Below the pieces are notes generated by a model. It saw nothing but the letters and a program-made list of their open reading frames with translations. It was not told the origin of the DNA and did no database searches. This document shows positions 28,912 to 36,639 of a stretch of DNA of 64,000 nucleotides, piece after piece. Location of the stretch: contig NCGF01000007.1 in the NCBI GenBank assembly GCA_002281485.1, positions 55,000 through 118,999 on the forward strand. Direction: 5' to 3'. This DNA is from Sphingomonas sp. 28-66-16 (GTDB lineage Bacteria > Pseudomonadota > Alphaproteobacteria > Sphingomonadales > Sphingomonadaceae). The translations under genes and the position numbers were made by a program. The stretch's first letter is position 1, and the number at the start of each line of letters is the position of its first letter.

Positions 28912-30143
28912 AAAATCTCCTCCAGCCAGCCGACAATGCCACCAGAATCGTCGCCGTCGAGCGCCAGCGTCACCCCGCGCTCGGCCTGCGCCGGATCGAG
29001 CCCGCCCCAGGCGAAAAGCGCGCGTGCCTTGGCGATCACCCCGTCGCGCGACAGTGGCCGCTCCGGATCGCCGAGCGTGTCAATGAGCGCCTCGCTCTCG
29101 CCGCCACACCGCACCGTCGCGCCAAAATGCGCGGGATAGCGCGCCGTGATGGCCGGCGATTCGGTCACCGTCACTCTTGCGCGTGCTTCGGCCAACGCCG
29201 CAATCGAGTCGGGCTCGAAATCCGCCAGCGTCGGCAGTCCGCGTACCGCGACAACCGCAACCGCATGCTGCAGCGAGAATTTTGCCTGATGCGGCGTCGT
29301 TGGATCGGGTCGGTCGCAAAAGGTGAGCGCATCGGCGAAGGTCTCGACCTCGATCGGCCCGGTCAGCGCGCCGCGCGCGCGCAATGCCAGGGCTGCGTCG
29401 ATCGCCGGATGGGCATGGCGGCAGGCACCCCATGGCTTGAAGCTGACCTCATCGATCCGCCACCCATCGCCGAACGTCATTGGCCTGGGGCTTTGGCAGG
29501 TGGCGGCATAGAGGCCCTGCACCCCCTCCAAGATATCGAGCGGACCGGTGATGCCGCTTCGCGCGTACATGGCGGCCGATTGCCCGGTTTCGACGGCATT
29601 CGCGACATGCCATTGCTTGGCCATGTTGGCGCTGTGCCGCGTTTGCCAAACCCCACCGCTGACCGATGCCGCGAGGGCCATGGCGTTCGCGACGACAAGC
29701 GCGTCCGACGAGGCGCTGCTCGCCTCGCACGCCGCAGCACCGATGACTCCGGCGGTCGCGGTCGGGTGATACTGCGCATAGTGATGGGCGTCGAAGCTGG
29801 TGCCGAGCGCGATCATCGCTTCGTACCCGCGTACGGCGGCCACCAGCATGTCGTCCATCGACTCGGCCAGACTGCCGAGCGCCACCGGCCAGATCACGGG
29901 GCCGGGGTGGAGCAACGCCGTCCGGTGGACATCGTCCATCTCCAGCACATTGCCCAGAAAGGCTGCCCGCACCAGGCCAGTTCCCTGAATGCTACCCAGC
30001 GCCCCCGCAACATCGCTTTGCCGCGCCCCCGCCACGCAGCCCATCCAGTCAAGCATATGGAGACGCGCCCGATCCCGAGCGACCGTATTGACGGGGCGCA
30101 GCAAATGCTGTGCAAGCCGCTCGGTTAGGCTATGATCGTTCAT
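28908..30143 (-). CDS. MmgE/PrpD family protein (first copy in the operon)
   Basis: 411 residues. Family features include FLGNVLEMDDVHRTALLHPG near residue 85, a FDAHHYAQYHPTATAGVIGAAACEA helix region and VSFKPWGACRHAHPAIDAAL. It is the first gene of the minus-strand run 30143 to 23985. Its start is 44 bases from the divergent GntR gene. No copy of the island palindrome is found in that gap. Compared with the second copy, the family motifs differ in detail. Confidence 0.82.
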   Translation of the reverse strand: MNDHSLTERLAQHLLRPVNTVARDRARLHMLDWMGCVAGARQSDVAGALGSIQGTGLVRAAFLGNVLEMDDVHRTALLHPGPVIWPVALGSLAESMDDMLVAAVRGYEAMIALGTSFDAHHYAQYHPTATAGVIGAAACEASSASSDALVVANAMALAASVSGGVWQTRHSANMAKQWHVANAVETGQSAAMYARSGITGPLDILEGVQGLYAATCQSPRPMTFGDGWRIDEVSFKPWGACRHAHPAIDAALALRARGALTGPIEVETFADALTFCDRPDPTTPHQAKFSLQHAVAVVAVRGLPTLADFEPDSIAALAEARARVTVTESPAITARYPAHFGATVRCGGESEALIDTLGDPERPLSRDGVIAKARALFAWGGLDPAQAERGVTLALDGDDSGGIVGWLEEIL

Positions 30144-30187
30144 CGCAAACCGGCGCCGCTGACGTCGGCAATGGCTGGAGAAGTTGG

Positions 30188-30937
30188 TTGACGGCGCAAA
30201 CCGCCATCAGGCCCCGCAAACCGCGTTATCTCGAGCTTGCCGATGATTTGCGCGCGCAGATCGGACGGGGCGATTTTCCCGGCGCCGATCAGTTCCCGAC
30301 CGAGAGCGTGCTGTGCGCGCGCTACGGCGTCAGTCGCTTCACCGTCCGTGAGGCGCTGCGCACGCTGCAGACCGAAGGGCTGATCCAGCGCAAGCGCGGG
30401 TCGGGTACCGTCATCCAGCCCGCGGCGGCGCGCGGCGGTGCGTTGCACCAGCCGCTCTCGAACGTCGGGGAAATTCTGCAATATGCGCGCGATACGCGCG
30501 TTACCTTCGAACGCTTCGGCACGGTGGCATTGCCGCGCACGCTGGCCGATCAGATCGATCATCCGGCGAGCGGCAATTGGCCGCGCTTTCGCGGCCTGCG
30601 GCTGGGCCGCGATGCCGATCGGCCGATTGCCTTCACCGAGGCCTATATTCATCCCGATCTCGCCGACGCCGCCGATGCGATCGACGCCAGCGAACCGACG
30701 CTGTTCCGCCAGATCGAGCGCCTGTCGGGCGCGAAAATCGCACAGGTGACCCAGGATATTCAGGCAGTGGCCGCGACCGCCGAGATCGCCAAGGCACTCG
30801 GCGTCCCGCGGCGCAGTCCGTGCTTGCGGATCCTGCGCTGCTATGTCGATACCGGCGGCCGGGTGATCGAGATTTCGGCGAGCCATCATCCCGGCGATCG
30901 CTTCGCCTATTCGATGCATATCGAGGTCGAGCGCTGA
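30188..30937 (+). CDS. GntR/HutC-family transcriptional regulator with UTRA domain (proposed island regulator)
   Basis: 249 residues from TTG 30188, which has GGAG seven bases upstream; there are frames to 30110 but without a site. Residues about 12-75 are the GntR winged helix (PRYLELADDLRAQIGRGDF, PTESVLCARYGVSRFTVREALRTLQTEGLIQRKRGSGT). Residues about 95-245 form a UTRA effector domain. HutC members bind palindromes of about 12 bp such as TGGTCTAGACCA of DasR, close in shape to TTGTCCGGACAA found at five promoters here. It is the only obvious regulator in 40 kb. The bound effector is unknown. Confidence 0.9.
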   Translation: MTAQTAIRPRKPRYLELADDLRAQIGRGDFPGADQFPTESVLCARYGVSRFTVREALRTLQTEGLIQRKRGSGTVIQPAAARGGALHQPLSNVGEILQYARDTRVTFERFGTVALPRTLADQIDHPASGNWPRFRGLRLGRDADRPIAFTEAYIHPDLADAADAIDASEPTLFRQIERLSGAKIAQVTQDIQAVAATAEIAKALGVPRRSPCLRILRCYVDTGGRVIEISASHHPGDRFAYSMHIEVER

Positions 30938-30946
30938 CGCCATCGC

Positions 30947-32026
30947 TCAACGCTCACCCAGATCGGGGGCGTCGCGTGGCGACCAGCGTTCGCTGGTGAA
31001 GCGGATGGCGGGCGCGATCTGATGTGCGCCATCATGCTCGACGAGCAGCCCGCGCTCGGCGACGACGGGCTGATCGAGCGCCTCGCGGAAATCGAGCACG
31101 GGAGCAAAAGCGACGTCCTTGTCGGCGAACCACGCGACCCATTCGTCGCGGGTGCGCGTCCCGAAGGTCTGGCGGAGGAAATCGATCAGCAGGGTCTGCT
31201 CCCCGGCCGGAGCGTCGCCGAGCGGGATCAGATCGGGGCGCTCGAGCGCCGTCAGCAAGGCGGCGACGAACTTCGCTTCGCGCCCACCGAGCACGACATG
31301 GCGGCCATCGGCGGTGCGGTAGACATTGTAGAAGGCGGCGCCGCCCAGCGAGCGTTGCGACGCCGATCGCGGCGCCGGTCCGCCCGCGATCGCGCTGCCG
31401 GCGACATGCGCGCTCCAGGGCAGCATCGAATCATACATCGCGATATCGACATAGTCGCCGCGCCCGCTGCGAGCGCGCCCGATCAGCGCCATCAATACCG
31501 CCGCGAGGGCAGTCAATCCGGCGGCCATGTCGGCGGCGGGGACCCCGGGCACCACCGGCGTGCCATCGGCGCCGTCATTGACCGACAGAAACCCGGCCAT
31601 CGCCTGGACCGCCATGTCGTGCGCGGGATGATGCGCGAGCGCGCCGGTTTGGCCGAAGGCGCTGATCGAACAGTAGATCAGCCGCGGATGCCGCGCCGCG
31701 ACGGTGGCATGGCCGAAGCCGAGCCGGTCGATCACGCCGGGGCGAAAGCCCTCGACGAGGATGTCGGCATCGGCGATCAGCGCCCAGAGCGCCGCCTTGC
31801 CGGCCGCGCTCTTCAGATCGAGCGCAACGCTTTGCTTGCCGCGATTGAGATTGCGGAACCAGACCGACTGGCCCGCCTCGAAAGGGGCCTGTGTGCGCGC
31901 GGGATCGCCGGCGATCGGCTCGATCTTGATCACCTCGGCGCCTTGATCGGCGAGCATCATCGTCATCATCGGGCCGGGCAGAAATTGCGTCAGATCGACG
32001 ACCCTGATCCCGGCAAGCTTCGGCAT
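30947..32026 (-). CDS. CaiB/BaiF family CoA-transferase
   Basis: 359 residues, family III CoA-transferase. The N-terminal GIRVVDLTQFLPGPMMTMMLADQGAEVIKIE and the VEGFRPGVIDRLG motif are typical, and the catalytic Asp is probably Asp137 (HHPAHDMAVQAMAG). It moves CoA between carboxylic acids. Convergent with the GntR gene (nine-base gap). Its start touches the stop of another CaiB gene. With CitE and MaoC genes in the same operon it resembles the itaconate or mesaconate CoA-transferase set of other proteobacteria. Confidence 0.92.
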   Translation of the reverse strand: MPKLAGIRVVDLTQFLPGPMMTMMLADQGAEVIKIEPIAGDPARTQAPFEAGQSVWFRNLNRGKQSVALDLKSAAGKAALWALIADADILVEGFRPGVIDRLGFGHATVAARHPRLIYCSISAFGQTGALAHHPAHDMAVQAMAGFLSVNDGADGTPVVPGVPAADMAAGLTALAAVLMALIGRARSGRGDYVDIAMYDSMLPWSAHVAGSAIAGGPAPRSASQRSLGGAAFYNVYRTADGRHVVLGGREAKFVAALLTALERPDLIPLGDAPAGEQTLLIDFLRQTFGTRTRDEWVAWFADKDVAFAPVLDFREALDQPVVAERGLLVEHDGAHQIAPAIRFTSERWSPRDAPDLGER

Positions 32027-33222
32027 CAGACGATTCCGCGTTGCTTCAGCCCGTCAATCTCGCCGGGATCGAAGCCGGCTTCGGCGAGCACCGCGTCGGT
32101 ATCGGCGCCGAGCAGCGGCCCGGCGCGATTGGGCAGGCGTTTGCCGTCGAGCCTGATCGGGCTCGCGAGCACCCGCAGGTCGGCGCGATCGGGATGGGCT
32201 ACCCTATCGATCATCCCGGTTTCGGCAAGAAACGGATTGTCGAGCGCCTCGTCGAGGGCGTTGACCGGCGCGACCGGCATATAGCCGCGGAGCAGATCGA
32301 GCCAATGGCGGGTCGTCTGCTGTTCGAACACCGCATCGAGCGCTTCGGTCAGGGCGTCACGATTGGCGAGGCGCGCATCGGGGCTGGCAAATCGAGCGTC
32401 GAGGGCAAGATCGGGGCGACCGATCCGATCGGTCAGCACCGTCCAGAACTTGGGCAACTGGGCCATCACGAACAGCCAGCCATCGGCGGTTCGAAACATC
32501 TGGCTCGGCGTTACCGACGGATGCGCCGATCGCGGCGCGCGGCTCGTGACATCGCCTTCGTTGAGATACCACATCGCTGGGTAGCTCGTCTGGTGCACCG
32601 CGCTCGACAGCAGATCGACATCGACGTCGCGGCCGGTGCCGGTGCGGGCGGCATCGATCAGCGCGGCCAGCAGCCCGATCGTCATCATCGTGCCGGTCAT
32701 GAAATCGACCATCGACAGGCCGAAGCGCACCGGCGGCCCGTCGGGCTCGCCGGTCAGCGCGAGGAAACCCGCCTCCGCCTGCATCAGATAATCATAGCCG
32801 GGCCATTTGGCGCGGGGATTGTCGCGCCCATAGGCCGACAGATGCGCACAGACGATCGCCGGATTGATCTCGGCGAGCGCGGCATAGGTCAGCCCGAGCT
32901 TGGCGGCGAGATCGCCGCGCATGTTGTTGGCGACGGCGTGCGACGTCGCGGCAAGCCGGCGCAACACGGCCTGTCCCTCGGGCACCGTAAGGTCGAGCGT
33001 CAGCGATCGCTTGTTGAGGTTGAAGCTCTGGAAATACAGGCTCTCGCCTTCGCGCAGATAGTGCGGCCCGACGGCGCGGGCGGTATCGCCCAGCTTCGGC
33101 GGCTCGATCTTGATGACCTCGGCGCCGAGTTGGGCGAGGAACATCGTGCCATAGGGGCCGGCGCCATATTGCTCGGCTGAAAGGATGCGATAGCCGGTGA
33201 GGGGGAGGCGCATCTCGCTCAC
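32026..33222 (-). CDS. CaiB/BaiF family CoA-transferase
   Basis: 398 residues from GTG 33222, whose GTGA overlaps the acyl-CoA dehydrogenase stop; ATG 33213 is an alternative. Family features: ILSAEQYGAGPYGTMFLAQLGAEVIKIEPP, ANNMRGDLAAKLGL, and the likely catalytic Asp144 in WPGYDYLMQAEAGFL. Two transferases in tandem could form a heteromer or serve different acids. One-base junction with the following CaiB gene indicates coupling. Confidence 0.9.
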   Translation of the reverse strand: MSEMRLPLTGYRILSAEQYGAGPYGTMFLAQLGAEVIKIEPPKLGDTARAVGPHYLREGESLYFQSFNLNKRSLTLDLTVPEGQAVLRRLAATSHAVANNMRGDLAAKLGLTYAALAEINPAIVCAHLSAYGRDNPRAKWPGYDYLMQAEAGFLALTGEPDGPPVRFGLSMVDFMTGTMMTIGLLAALIDAARTGTGRDVDVDLLSSAVHQTSYPAMWYLNEGDVTSRAPRSAHPSVTPSQMFRTADGWLFVMAQLPKFWTVLTDRIGRPDLALDARFASPDARLANRDALTEALDAVFEQQTTRHWLDLLRGYMPVAPVNALDEALDNPFLAETGMIDRVAHPDRADLRVLASPIRLDGKRLPNRAGPLLGADTDAVLAEAGFDPGEIDGLKQRGIV

Positions 33223-34397
33223 GCCGGGTTCCGCTTTACCCATTGCTTCGAGATGATCATGCGCTGCATCTCGTTGGTGCCCTCGCCGATGCACATCAGC
33301 ATCGCATCGCGGTAATAGCGCTCGATTTCATATTCTTTCGAATAGGCATAGCCGCCGAAGATTCGCATCGCTTCCTCGGCATTCTTCACCGCCGCCTCCG
33401 AAGCGAAATATTTGGCCATCCCGGCTTCCATGTCGCATCGCTGGCCGCGATCATAGGCTTCCGCTGCATCGAAGGTCAGCAGTCGTGCCGCGCGGGCCCG
33501 CGTCACCATGTCGCCGATCTTCAACTGGATCGCCTGATGCTCGGCGATCGGCTTGCCCATTGTCTCGCGGGTCTGGGCATAATCGGTGGCCAGCCGGAGC
33601 GCACCCTCGGCCAGCCCGACCCCGCGCGCCGCGACGTTGATCCGCCCGAGCTCGAGCCCGCCGGTGGCCTGGAAAAACCCCTGGCCCTCGCGCTCGCCGA
33701 TCAGATAGTGCGCCGGTACGCGATAATCCTCGAAGATCAGTTCGGCCGAATCGATCGATTTATAGCCGAGCTTTTCGAATTTCTTGCCGGTCGTGAACCC
33801 GGGTCCCTTCGGCGCGAGGAACAGGCTCATTCCCTTGTAGCGCGGATCGGCCCTGGTGTCGGTCTTGACGAGCAACGCAAAGCAGCTGCCCTGAATGCCG
33901 TTCGAGATCCACGTCTTGGTACCGTTGATCACATAATCGTCGCCGTCGCGCACGGCGGTGGTTCGAATCGCCTGCAGATCGGTGCCGGCATTCGGCTCGG
34001 TCAGCGCCAGCCCCCCCCTGATTTCGCCGCTCGCGAATTTGGGTAGCCAGAGCTGCTTCTGCGCCTCGGTGCCGAACTTCTCGACCGCGACGGCCATGAT
34101 CAGGTGCGAATTGAAGATGCCGGTGATCGCCATCCAATGGGAGGAAATCCGTGCCACGATTTTGGCATAGGTCACCGCAGGCAGGCCAAGGCCGCCATAT
34201 TGCTTGCCGATCGTCGCACCGAACAGGCCCATCTCGACCATCTGCGCGACGATCTCGGCCGGCCAGACGTCGTCATGGTCATATTTCATCACGACGGGGC
34301 GGACTTCGCGCTCGATCCAGCGATCGATCGCCTCGAGCAGGGCGGCTTCGTCGTCGACGTCGATTGCCGGGCGGATCATGTCCAGGGCGGTTGCCAT
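33219..34397 (-). CDS. Acyl-CoA dehydrogenase family protein
   Basis: 392 residues. FAD-binding and fold features: GGLALTEPNAGTDLQAIRTTAVRDGDDYVINGTKTWISNG in the middle domain, and RIFGGYAYSKEYEIERYYRDAMLMCIGEGTNEMQ at the C-terminus. It inserts a double bond at C2-C3 of an acyl-CoA, passing electrons to ETF. In methylsuccinate pathways an analogous enzyme makes mesaconyl-CoA; here the substrate is only inferred. Overlaps the second CaiB gene by four bases. Confidence 0.92.
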   Translation of the reverse strand: MATALDMIRPAIDVDDEAALLEAIDRWIEREVRPVVMKYDHDDVWPAEIVAQMVEMGLFGATIGKQYGGLGLPAVTYAKIVARISSHWMAITGIFNSHLIMAVAVEKFGTEAQKQLWLPKFASGEIRGGLALTEPNAGTDLQAIRTTAVRDGDDYVINGTKTWISNGIQGSCFALLVKTDTRADPRYKGMSLFLAPKGPGFTTGKKFEKLGYKSIDSAELIFEDYRVPAHYLIGEREGQGFFQATGGLELGRINVAARGVGLAEGALRLATDYAQTRETMGKPIAEHQAIQLKIGDMVTRARAARLLTFDAAEAYDRGQRCDMEAGMAKYFASEAAVKNAEEAMRIFGGYAYSKEYEIERYYRDAMLMCIGEGTNEMQRMIISKQWVKRNPA

Positions 34398-34423
34398 TAC
34401 ATCAGTTCCTCAATCATCATGGC

Positions 34424-34933
34424 TCAGTCGTCTACCGGGCCAAAGCCCCGCTTCCAGATCAGCATCGTCCGATTGAACGTGCACACCACGTCGCCGTGCT
34501 GATTCTTGCCGATCGTCTTGACCGTCACCACGCCCTGTTCGGGGCGCGAGGCCGACTCGCGCTTGTCGAGCACTTCGCTTTCGGCATACAGCGTATCGCC
34601 CGGAAACAACGGATGCGTCAGACGGATATTGTCCCAGCCGAGATTGGCGACCGCCTTCTGGCTGACGTCGGAGACGCTCATGCCTACCATCAGCGCGACG
34701 GTGAACGGCGAGCACACCAGCGGTTTGCCGAATTCGGTCTTCTTGGCGAATTCATAGTCGAAATGCGCGGGATGGGTGTTCATCGTCAACAACGTGAACC
34801 AGACGTTGTCGGTATCGGTGATCGTTCGTCCCGGGCGATGTTCGTAGATGTGGCCGACGACGAAATCCTCGTAGCTTCGGCCGAAATTCTCGCGAAAGCG
34901 GCCTGGCGCCACCTCGATTACTCCATCACGCAT
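34424..34933 (-). CDS. MaoC-like hot-dog acyl-CoA hydratase
   Basis: 169 residues. Hot-dog hydratase with EDFVVGHIYEHRPGRTITDTDNVWFTLLTMNTHPAHFDYEFAK, where Asp, Asn and His occupy the hydratase-2 motif positions. It resembles mesaconyl-CoA or itaconyl-CoA hydratases more than generic R-hydratases. Its start overlaps the CitE-like gene by eight bases, fitting a hydratase followed by a lyase. Exact substrate unknown. Confidence 0.85.
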   Translation of the reverse strand: MRDGVIEVAPGRFRENFGRSYEDFVVGHIYEHRPGRTITDTDNVWFTLLTMNTHPAHFDYEFAKKTEFGKPLVCSPFTVALMVGMSVSDVSQKAVANLGWDNIRLTHPLFPGDTLYAESEVLDKRESASRPEQGVVTVKTIGKNQHGDVVCTFNRTMLIWKRGFGPVDD

Positions 34934-35759
34934 CGATCAGTTCCTCTCCGGTGGCTTGCGCCAGAATGCGGCGATACCGCCGCATGACCGGCAACTCCAG
35001 CATGCGGCCACGAAACCTTGTCGCGGCGCCGCCGGCGGCGTCGAAGGCAGCCTGGGCATCGCGCGCTTCGGCGAGGAGGTCGGCGGATGGTCGCAGGGCG
35101 GCGTTGATCGTCGCGATCTGGCCGGGATGGATCGCCGCCTTGGCCTGAAACCCAAGTGCCTTGGCAAGCTGGGTTTCGGCGTCGAGTCCCGCGGTATCGT
35201 CGAGATCGAGATAGGGCACGTCGATCGTCGGGGCGCCCGCCTGGGCACAGCCGAGCAGAAACACGCCCCGCGCGGTGCGCAATGGTTCCCAGGCAAGCGC
35301 GGTGCCGAGTTCGGCGGCCATGTCGCCGCCCCCGAACATCATCGCGGCGACGCCCGGGGCGGCCGCAATCGCGGCGGTCTGCGCCAGCGCCGCCGGGCTC
35401 TCGATCAGCGGCACGATCTTGGCTCCCTCGCCGAGTGTGCCACGCACCACAGCGATATCGCCGGGGCTCTCCGCCTTGGCGAGCAGCACCAGCGCCGGCA
35501 TCGCGCCGCCGTCCGCGATCGCGATGAGATCGCGCAAGCCGGCCGGGGTGGTGACCGGATTGATCCGGACGGCAAGCCGCGGATCGGCGGCGACGGCGGC
35601 GATCGCGGCGTCGCGCGCGTCTTGCTTTCCCTCCTCGGCGACCGAATCCTCGAGATCGATGCAGGCGACCGATGCGCCGCTCGCGAGCGCCTTGGCAAAG
35701 CGTTGTGGCGCGGCGCCCGGCACAAACAGCAAACTCGTAAGGCCGATCACCGAAGCCAC
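34926..35759 (-). CDS. CitE-like (HpcH/HpaI-type) acyl-CoA lyase, possibly citramalyl- or methylmalyl-CoA lyase
   Basis: 277 residues from GTG 35759, which has GGGGGG seven bases upstream. Family marks: SLLFVPGAAPQRFAKAL, VACIDLEDSVAEEGK, PLIESPAAL, MMFGGGDMAAELG and AAIHPGQI. These enzymes split beta-hydroxy diacyl-CoAs to acetyl-CoA (or propionyl-CoA) and a 2-oxoacid. It is the first gene of the operon CitE-MaoC-ACAD-CaiB-CaiB, and operator C lies 32-43 bases upstream. Confidence 0.9.
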   Translation of the reverse strand: MASVIGLTSLLFVPGAAPQRFAKALASGASVACIDLEDSVAEEGKQDARDAAIAAVAADPRLAVRINPVTTPAGLRDLIAIADGGAMPALVLLAKAESPGDIAVVRGTLGEGAKIVPLIESPAALAQTAAIAAAPGVAAMMFGGGDMAAELGTALAWEPLRTARGVFLLGCAQAGAPTIDVPYLDLDDTAGLDAETQLAKALGFQAKAAIHPGQIATINAALRPSADLLAEARDAQAAFDAAGGAATRFRGRMLELPVMRRYRRILAQATGEELIDA

Positions 35760-35790
35760 GTCAATTCCCCCCTTGGGTTGTAGGGCTGAT

Positions 35791-35802
35791 TTGTCCGGAC
35801 AA
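35791..35802. promoter_or_regulatory. Candidate GntR operator C (TTGTCCGGACAA)
   Basis: Perfect 12-bp palindrome 32 bases before the GTG of the CitE-like gene. On the minus strand a -35-like TTGACC at 35816-35811 is followed, 16 bases later, by ACAAAT that overlaps the palindrome, so a repressor bound here would block the promoter. Operator E has the same geometry. Confidence 0.75.
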
Positions 35803-35832
35803 CTTGTGCAGGTCAAGCCCGAATCGCGCCCG

Positions 35833-36504
35833 TCATGGTTTCGCTACGCCCAGCCAGGCGGTTACGACGAGAAGACCATAGACAGCGAACACCCAAAGGC
35901 GCGTCTTGTCCATCGTGCGGCGAAGCGGCAGTTCGGTGGCGTCGGACGATCCGTCGCGCAGCAATGCGCCGAGTTGCGGTCCGACCGGCCTGAAAGCCAC
36001 GTCGATCATGATCGCGGCGGCGAAGATCAGACCGAACAGCAACGCCTTCGTCGCCAGCCAGGGAAGGGCGATCGGATGGCCGGTCAGCAGCGATTCGATC
36101 CCGAGCCAGAGATAGAAGAGGGTGAGGGCGTATTTTAGCCAGCCCTCGATGCGTCGGTCACGCGCGGCGCGCGGGGTCATGTCGTGCAGATGCGCGTCCC
36201 ACACCAGCCATAACCACGCGCCACCGACCAGCCATGAGGCCACCACCAGTCCTGCCGGCACGTCCCACCAGCCGCCCGCCGCAGCGACCGACAGCGACAT
36301 CGGCACCATCAGCGCCCAGGCCGAGCGCGGGACCATGTCGACTTCGACCAGCAGCTTGAGCAGCGCGATACGCTGATCGAGCGTGTAGCGTTCGCGCTTG
36401 CGGAAATGCTGCCCGAGCAGAAAAACCCCGGCATCCGCGCCGAGCCAGAGAACGAACAGCAGCAAATGCCCGAAGACGAGTGTTCGATAGGCAAGCTCGC
36501 CCAT
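35833..36504 (-). CDS. Integral membrane protein of unknown function
   Basis: 223 residues from ATG 36504 (AAGGA eight bases upstream). Several hydrophobic segments: LVFGHLLLFVLWLGADAGVFLLG, PMSLSVAAAGGWWDVPAGLVVASWLVGGAWLWLVW, ALTLFYLWLGI, ALLFGLIFAAAIMI and LWVFAVYGLLVVTAWLG. I do not recognise the family. It is transcribed away from the second TonB receptor, with operator D and a good promoter between them. Confidence 0.65.
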   Translation of the reverse strand: MGELAYRTLVFGHLLLFVLWLGADAGVFLLGQHFRKRERYTLDQRIALLKLLVEVDMVPRSAWALMVPMSLSVAAAGGWWDVPAGLVVASWLVGGAWLWLVWDAHLHDMTPRAARDRRIEGWLKYALTLFYLWLGIESLLTGHPIALPWLATKALLFGLIFAAAIMIDVAFRPVGPQLGALLRDGSSDATELPLRRTMDKTRLWVFAVYGLLVVTAWLGVAKP

Positions 36505-36559
36505 GTGAAATTTCCTTGCATCGCAGCAGCGCTTGACAGGCCCGATGATACATGAAAAC

Positions 36560-36571
36560 TTGTCCGGACAA
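36560..36571. promoter_or_regulatory. Candidate GntR operator D (TTGTCCGGACAA)
   Basis: Perfect 12-bp palindrome in the divergent region between the membrane protein (start 36504, minus) and the second TonB receptor (start 36640, plus). On the minus strand it starts directly after a TATAAT -10 box, so it covers the probable transcription start. It may also control the receptor side. Confidence 0.78.
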
Positions 36572-36599
36572 ATTATAAAAACGCAGGGTACGCCACCAA
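36572..36599 (-). promoter_or_regulatory. Sigma-70-type promoter for the membrane-protein gene
   Basis: On the minus strand TTGGTG (36599-36594), a 16-base spacer and a perfect TATAAT (36577-36572) precede the gene at 36504. The expected start of transcription falls in operator D, the layout of a repressible promoter. Confidence 0.55.
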
Positions 36600-36639
36600 T
36601 CCATGCCGGCGCGCGGCGCGGGCTAAAGGGAGACGTTTG

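Noticed and set aside
30144-30187. Expected autoregulatory operator between the first PrpD gene and the GntR gene
   Set aside because: The 44 bases contain no match to the palindrome, so I do not claim autoregulation.
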